Positions 58,690 through 64,000 of a stretch of DNA of 64,000 nt are shown in pieces. Below the pieces are notes generated by a model. The model made no database searches, had not been told where the DNA came from, and was given only the letters and a program-made list of their open reading frames with translations. Every line of letters starts with the position of its first letter. The stretch's first letter is position 1. Both the position numbers and the translations under genes were made by a program. The stretch spans positions 153,433,915 to 153,497,914 of the forward strand of contig OZ010791.1 of assembly GCA_963932465.1 (NCBI GenBank). Reading direction: 5' to 3'. Source of the stretch: Maratus speciosus (Eukaryota; Arthropoda; Arachnida; Araneae; Salticidae).

Positions 58690-58866
58690 CAAGTGAACTC
58701 TGTCTAAGGCAGAATCAATCGGGACCAAGAAAAATTTCCGCAGTAGACAATATTCTGCCTTAGACAAATTTTACTCTATGTCTATAGATTCGCTGGGACT
58801 TGAAAACCTTTCCGAGTTAGAGAGATTTCTGTCTTACACAGAGTCCGTCTTACAGAGAGTTTACTG
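58690..58866. mobile_element. Short Tigger-like MITE
   Basis: CAAGTGAACTCTGTCTAAGG opens it and ..CTTACAGAGAGTTTACTG closes it, with TA outside both. Internal repeats of CTGTCTTA/CTAAGGCAG type continue the pairing. 177 bp. Confidence 0.7.
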
Positions 58867-60523
58867 TATGTACTATTCTAATGCAGATAATAGGATATAT
58901 TGACATTGATTTCACACGTTATTGGATGCCCCTTTCTAAGATAAAACTTGAACAATGCATAAGTTAAGAAATATTAAAATTTTTCGATATTAATAATGTA
59001 AGCAGATCCTAAAGCAACTGTTTTTTTTTTGTTTTTTTTTTTTTAAGTATGAAAACAGGAATTTTTTTTTAAAAAAAAGAGAAAAATGTTAAAGAAAATC
59101 GGAAAAAGTTATAGAAAAAAAATAGAAACACAAATATTTGAAGATAATCTCAAATTATGAAAATAAATCAAATTTAATGTCATTTATTAAAAATACATCT
59201 GTCAAACATACAATTATTGTTAATTTAGGTTTAATAACACCATTTCATTGCTTAAAAAGCTGCATGTCTGCAACTTATGTTATGCTATGAAATTCAACAT
59301 CCTGCAAAATTTTCTTTTCAAGAGCGTTGACAGGTTCTGAGATACGTGTTTGGTCTCCTAAGGTGAAGGAGGGACAATGATGTTTTTTTTTTTTTTAATT
59401 CCTTATCCTATCTACTTTAGTTCATGATATTATTCATCATACTCTATTATATCATAGATATACTCTACTTACTCTACTCATCATCATGTAAAGTTTCTAC
59501 TCTCTTGTGTTAAAACATTTTAAGAGCTAGTGCCAGGTCAGTTTAAACAAATTTTCATTAGAGAAAAAAAAAAAAAAAAAAAGCAATTTAACAAATTACA
59601 ACGACCATTTGGAAAATGATTTTTTCAAAGACTAAAATTTAAGACATAAGAAATCGCACTTAGTTGATCATACATTACGTACGCCATGGATTAAACATTA
59701 ATAGTGTTGTTTACACGTAAAAATTGCAAGTGACAAAAATCGGCTGCGACTAGTCAGATTTCCTGAAACTTACGTATTATCCACCTGAAACTTACGTATT
59801 ATTCAAGCATTTCATTGGCTGTTCGGGAAAAGGCTTTTCCATCGTCACATTTCCAATAAATCTGACGACCCATTTTAAATGAAATTTCATTCTTAAACTT
59901 CTAAACATCCCACAATATTACTTTTTGCACTGTCGTATAGAGAAAAAAATGTACTTTTAAATACAATTTGTTTGAAAGCTGTATCTCAATTTGTTTCTGA
60001 GTTATAAATTTTTTTTTGTAGTTTTTATTACTTTTTTGTCATAGTGGCAACAGAAGTATCCATCTCTGTTGAAGTTGAAAGTAAAGGGAAAATACAGATT
60101 ACTGTATAGACCAATAAGAAAATGAATAAAATGCGGATTCGACCAATAAAACGCTTCAGATATGTTTTTGATTTCCTACCCTGACAGAGGATAATAACCA
60201 TTTTTCCAAATGGTTTTTAAAAAAATCTGGCTTTAGCGTCTTTAACCGTCGGCAGCAGGTATAGGGAAACAGTGCTTTTACCCCCGACTTAACTCGGGGA
60301 CAAACATTGAAGTGGTTAAATAGATGTTTTGAAGTGCCCTTGTGCTGAATTTGTTTTTAGCTCGATTTCTAGAGATATCTATGCAGTCACACATGTAACA
60401 AAGGCAAACACTTACTTTTATTAAGTAAAAGCTATCAGTATATTTACAGAAAATATAAAAACACACACACACACACGTTGAATTTCAATAAAAGAATTGC
60501 TAAAACCAATAAAATGATATATT
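58867..60523. other. Intergenic stretch or 3' flank of the minus-strand gene
   Basis: Holds several poly(T/A) runs and a 22-bp tandem duplication (CCTGAAACTTACGTATTAT at 59762 and 59784). CCCCGACTTAACTCGGGG (about 60281-60298) is a small hairpin. TTTTATTAAG near 60416 would read AATAAA on the minus strand and could be the poly(A) signal of the gene ending at 60524. Confidence 0.35.
60460..60476. repeat. (AC)n microsatellite
   Basis: About eight AC units. Confidence 0.9.
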
Positions 60524-60782
60524 TTATGCCTCGCATTCTTCTGTAATCATTTTTGCATAAGCTCCATGCAATTCTGAATACTTCGGATCATTGCAATAAA
60601 CATAAAAGTTGAAACACTCGGGATAAGCAGAGAGAAAAAAAGCCAAATATCCCATAAAATAAAGAGTTCTGAGGTGTCTGTGTAGATAAACAGTGTCTGC
60701 TAGTGCAGGGTGATTAATTACATATGGAAATGTTAGGGAATTTTGTTGATCCAGAAATATTTGGAAGAATTTACTTTTTAAC
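60524..60782 (-). CDS. Candidate terminal coding exon of an unidentified minus-strand gene
   Basis: On the minus strand a pyrimidine-rich acceptor (poly-T, then CATTACTAAG) leads into an exon of 259 nt that is open to TAA (+ strand 60524-60526). It begins with the last base of a codon (phase 2), so at least one upstream exon is needed. The 85 residues include LTFPYVINHPALADTVYLHR, then HLRTLYFMGYLAFFLSAYPE, then CFNFYVYCNDPKYSELHGAY and end ..MITEECEA. There is one hydrophobic segment of about 25 residues. The N-F-x-x-Y-C text after it loosely resembles the end of helix 7 of rhodopsin-type receptors, but this is weak. Residue use is balanced and unlike the AT-driven chance frames around it. 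No upstream exon was found in 60783-64000. Confidence 0.55.
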
Positions 60783-62912
60783 CTTAGTAATGAAAAAAAA
60801 AATTGGCATTTGAAACAATTATTATAATTAATATATTAAACATAGGTCTAATTTTCTCTTATCATTCTCAGATTTGCTGACAATATCCGAAAAAGATCAC
60901 TATCTTAACTTCTTTAAAAACTTTGCTAAACTGATTAATTGTGTTTTCTGCTAATAAAACAAAGATATTCTGATGTACTTTTCTATTTTTAAAAATTATT
61001 TTTAAATAGCAAAACCAAGACAATAAATACATTTAAGTCTTTATTTATCCATTTCACAACATGTAAATACATTGTCATATAACATTTAATATATTGTTTA
61101 CAATATTGACTTGCGTGCATCATTACAAATTTGGCAAAATATCACAACAGATATTGAACTTGCTGTTTTTTTTTTTTTTGTTTTTGTTAAATATCTTATG
61201 CATTCATTATGCTTAAAAGCAATCATTCATCTTGGCAGGTTACACAGATACGACCAAAATTTACATATCAACATCATTAAATGTATACTTCAAAAACTAT
61301 TAACATTTATATATATATATTTGTATATTCACCTTTTTTATAATATGAGCAACTCTAAATACTATACATAACTCTAATTTAATCATATCACATGAAGCAT
61401 ATCTACACACAAACATTTAGACTCTATATTTGCTATTATTACAATGACAATTTTCAACCTCTTGGAATTCAGGCATACCCGTTCTAAAAAATTCAGATTG
61501 AGCAAAAGTACTTCAATTTTTTTTTGCTGAAGTAATACAAAAAATTTTAATTTTAAAAATGTAAGTGTATACAAAATCAAACAATAGATAGCTGAATTGG
61601 GAGGGAGGGAGACTTTTATTATTTTCACCTTGAATTTAATTAGCAATAAATTGGTGGTTTTACATACATCAAAAACACTTTGCATAAATCTTCAGAGAAA
61701 AAAAAAATGGAAGATAATTTTTAAATAAAAATTAGTACACTGAAGTAATACTACAAAAATTTAATATTAAGAAAAGAAAGGATTTAAGAAATACGACATA
61801 GAAATTGCTGATTTCCTGAAAATTCCATTACTCTTTCTAAACAAAGAAAATTCTAAAATTAATTTAATAAAAATTACACAATTATTATAAATATAAAGAT
61901 CAGTGATATTTAATAGGTAAGAGATAGATTGATTATATTATAAATATTATAATGTAATCAATGTCAAGGTATTGTTTGTTTCATATCTTCAAAACTTGCA
62001 AAATGCTGCAAAAAATTAAGTCTCCCGTTTGATTTTTGACACGGAAGATCTTATGGGTGATTTAGCTCAAATTTTTATATTTTAGTGAACATAGAACCAA
62101 ATAAATAATAAAACACATATATATAACATATTTTAATAGTAATAATGATATAATGTATTGGTGGCTCTCACATTAAAAAAAAAAAAAATAAATAAATAAA
62201 ATAAGCTAATCCTCAAAAGAAAGCCAAGAAAAAGTGTTGAACATTTTCTACTTTACTAAAATATCTAATGACAGCAAGAACAATTAAACAGAAAAACGTG
62301 CATTTTATAAATGCTTGGGTAAATAAGTTTAATAAAGTAAAAAAAAAAAAAAAAATTTTTTTTTTACAGCCTGTCTTAATGCAGAATTGGTAGTAAAGGG
62401 AGGGGGGATGTCAAGAAAATATAGAAGGTAAGCAAAAAAAATAAATAAATAAATATTTCAAATGGTTACAGTATTCTTGAACTTAAATAAAAATCTTGCT
62501 TTTATATTTTTATAGAAGTTAATAAATAAAATAGAAAATACAATCCAAAAATGAGATTTTACTGCACCTACAATCAACATGATTCTTGAATTTAATAACT
62601 TAAACATTATGTCCACAATGGATACCAAAAATTTAAGATCAGATTTCCAAATATAGATAAGCTTATTTTTATTTTCATTTATTTTTCAACATTTCCAAAA
62701 AATATTTACAGAGTACTGTTAAATAAAGTTTAGGTTTGATAATTGCTCAATAAATTTTGGATATTAAGATAATATTAAAATCATGGTACTTCATTTCATT
62801 CTATTGATAATTAAAATGACCGATTAGAAGACAACAAAAATATCAATAAGTCGATAAATTAAAAGGGGAGATGGATAAAAAATGCATGTTGTGGTTTTAT
62901 AATTATTTATGT
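60783..62912. other. Stretch upstream of the minus-strand exon (probable intron)
   Basis: AT-rich with several poly(A/T) and (TAAA)n tracts (62174-62200, 62340-62366, 62437-62455). I found no further exon of the minus-strand gene. Frames at 61111-61371 and 61383-61685 are unsupported. Confidence 0.4.
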
Positions 62913-63116
62913 TTAACCCCTTTATAGCGAGCATATATATGCCATTTAAGGATAACAAAATCCTTGATTTTGAACACCAGTATTTTAGTACAGAAATTAT
63001 CGCATTATCTAACCACAGATTTTCAGCTATTAAATAAGGCGAAAATTACAATTTTTAAAAACTGGTTTTTGAAGAATTAAAAGAAGTGTAAAAATTGCTT
63101 ATCACAAAGGGATTAA
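62913..63116. mobile_element. TTAA-flanked (piggyBac-like) MITE
   Basis: TTAACCCCTTTATAGCGAGC and the reverse complement of the right end, TTAATCCCTTTGTGATAAGC, are imperfect inverted repeats with TTAA at 62913-62916 and 63113-63116. 204 bp, no coding. Confidence 0.6.
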
Positions 63117-63937
63117 TCTGATAATCCCTTTCAGGATTTTACTACTAATGAACACAAAATTAATTAAAGACGTTTTATTTTAAATCTAATAAAAGGCATA
63201 TTCTTTTGCTTACAATTCTCATTCTCATCAAGAAAAGAAGAAAAACTTAACAATTATACATTTCATTCTACATGTACTTACTATGTTTTATAATATATTT
63301 AAAATTATCATGGTGCTTTAACTTTTAATATGACACTTTAAAACCTTTGAATACAGTAATTTATTAGAAATATAACACTTATTTTTGCAAACTGAAATAA
63401 TTTAATTGAATTTCTGTGTACTACATTCCAAGTAACAAAGCTAATAAATACTGTATGATATTAAACATTAAAATATACATACTTTATTTCTGAGGCACTC
63501 AATAACTAGCTTTAAAAAAATCGTTGTTTGCGGGAATAAAGTGTTGGCATATAATTATCATTTTATTCAGGAATTTTCTTGAGGCACTTTCTTCAGTAAA
63601 ACCCAATTTGCACACAGATGTTGTCTGTTAAAATCTACTATATAAACTTTATATTAATATACGAACATGAATTTTCAAAATGTAAACAGCCTGAATTCAA
63701 GAGGTGATTAAAAAAAGACATATATGCAAAGCAGTTGATTGCTAATATTTAAAACACTTTAACAAATATCATTTAAGCACATGTCATGTACACTATAGCA
63801 AATGTTTGCTGGTAATTCATCTTGTAAATTAATGGCAATTCTATAAATAATACAGAAACTATTATTTTAATTTAGTAATATAACTGATTTTATATCATGT
63901 TTATAACAGATTAGTGATTATCTATTGCAATCATATA
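63117..63937. other. AT-rich stretch to the end-of-window repeat
   Basis: Apart from the tentative exon at 63567-63634, no gene or element recognised. Confidence 0.35.
63567..63634 (-). CDS. Very tentative terminal exon on the minus strand
   Basis: After a weak acceptor (..TTATATAGTAG) the minus strand reads TFT-free open text FNRQHLCANWVLLKKVPQEN then S and TGA (+ strand 63567-63569), with AATAAA overlapping the stop. The residue mix looks protein-like, but the stretch is only about 22 codons, the polypyrimidine tract is poor, and no family is recognised. Chance is a serious alternative. Confidence 0.15.
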
Positions 63938-63939
63938 GA

Positions 63940-64000
63940 CCACGGACGGCAAACCTTTTCACATCTACGTGCCAAATTTTTCCAAAAATATATTTTATGT
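63940..64000. mobile_element. Start of a hAT-like repeat, cut by the window edge
   Basis: CCACGGACGGCAAACCTTTT followed by CACATCTACGTGCCAAATTT resembles the common hAT MITE end of the form CAG.GGTCGGCAAACTTTTT..CGTGCCAAA. Only the first ~60 bp are in the window, so the other end and target duplication cannot be checked. Confidence 0.4.

Noticed and set aside
1..64000. CRISPR arrays, rRNA, prokaryotic operons
   Set aside because: None seen. The regular repeats present are tandem duplications of 145-305 bp or microsatellites, and the genes have spliceosomal introns.

Overview
The window is intron-rich, AT-rich nuclear DNA from an animal, most likely an arthropod and possibly an arachnid. The signs are one recognisable metazoan gene split over very long introns, GT-AG splice sites, long poly(A)/(T) and (TA)n tracts, and very many short inverted-repeat DNA transposons. 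Nothing prokaryotic (operons, ribosome binding sites, CRISPR arrays, rRNA) is present. The species assignment is inference from general character only.

The only gene I can name is a TSC22-domain gene (bunched/TSC22D family) on the + strand. Its two conserved 3' exons are at 43347-43404 (ending IDNKIEQAM) and 49692-49928 ([14 protein letters not shown], then the leucine zipper, then the stop), joined at the family's characteristic M|DLVKSHL boundary. A TE-poor stretch of about 3.4 kb to a poly(A) signal at 53371 looks like the 3' UTR. Upstream I propose a 69-nt phase-neutral cassette exon (21464-21532) and an alternative first coding exon (5416-5618) behind a CRE-containing promoter-like region. 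Both match the phase of the 43347 acceptor exactly. Further CRE, E-box or E2F-like segments at about 31.4, 32.6, 35.1 and 42.5 kb may be internal promoters or enhancers.

On the minus strand, 60524-60782 looks like the last coding exon of a second gene that I cannot name; it has one hydrophobic segment and a good splice acceptor. Most other open frames are chance or repeat-derived.

The rest is mainly a transposon graveyard within the introns of the TSC22 gene. It holds two near-identical 1.6-1.7 kb TA-flanked elements carrying 6 and 8 copies of a 16-bp motif (8422-10035 and 12427-14098). The second sits inside an older TTAA-flanked element. There are pogo/Tigger-like elements (18783, 29843, 47886, 58690), hAT elements with 8-bp target duplications (17343 and 21791 perfect, 48903 7/8), a PIF/Harbinger-like element (22640), two related foldback elements (16539, 30484), several piggyBac-like TTAA elements, a 3-copy tandem of about 305 bp (19545-20465), and ~150-bp tandem arrays ending in a conserved hairpin (54439-54896 and 55858-56611). 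Degraded transposase remnants are readable in the 17343 hAT and the 18783 Tigger-like copies.
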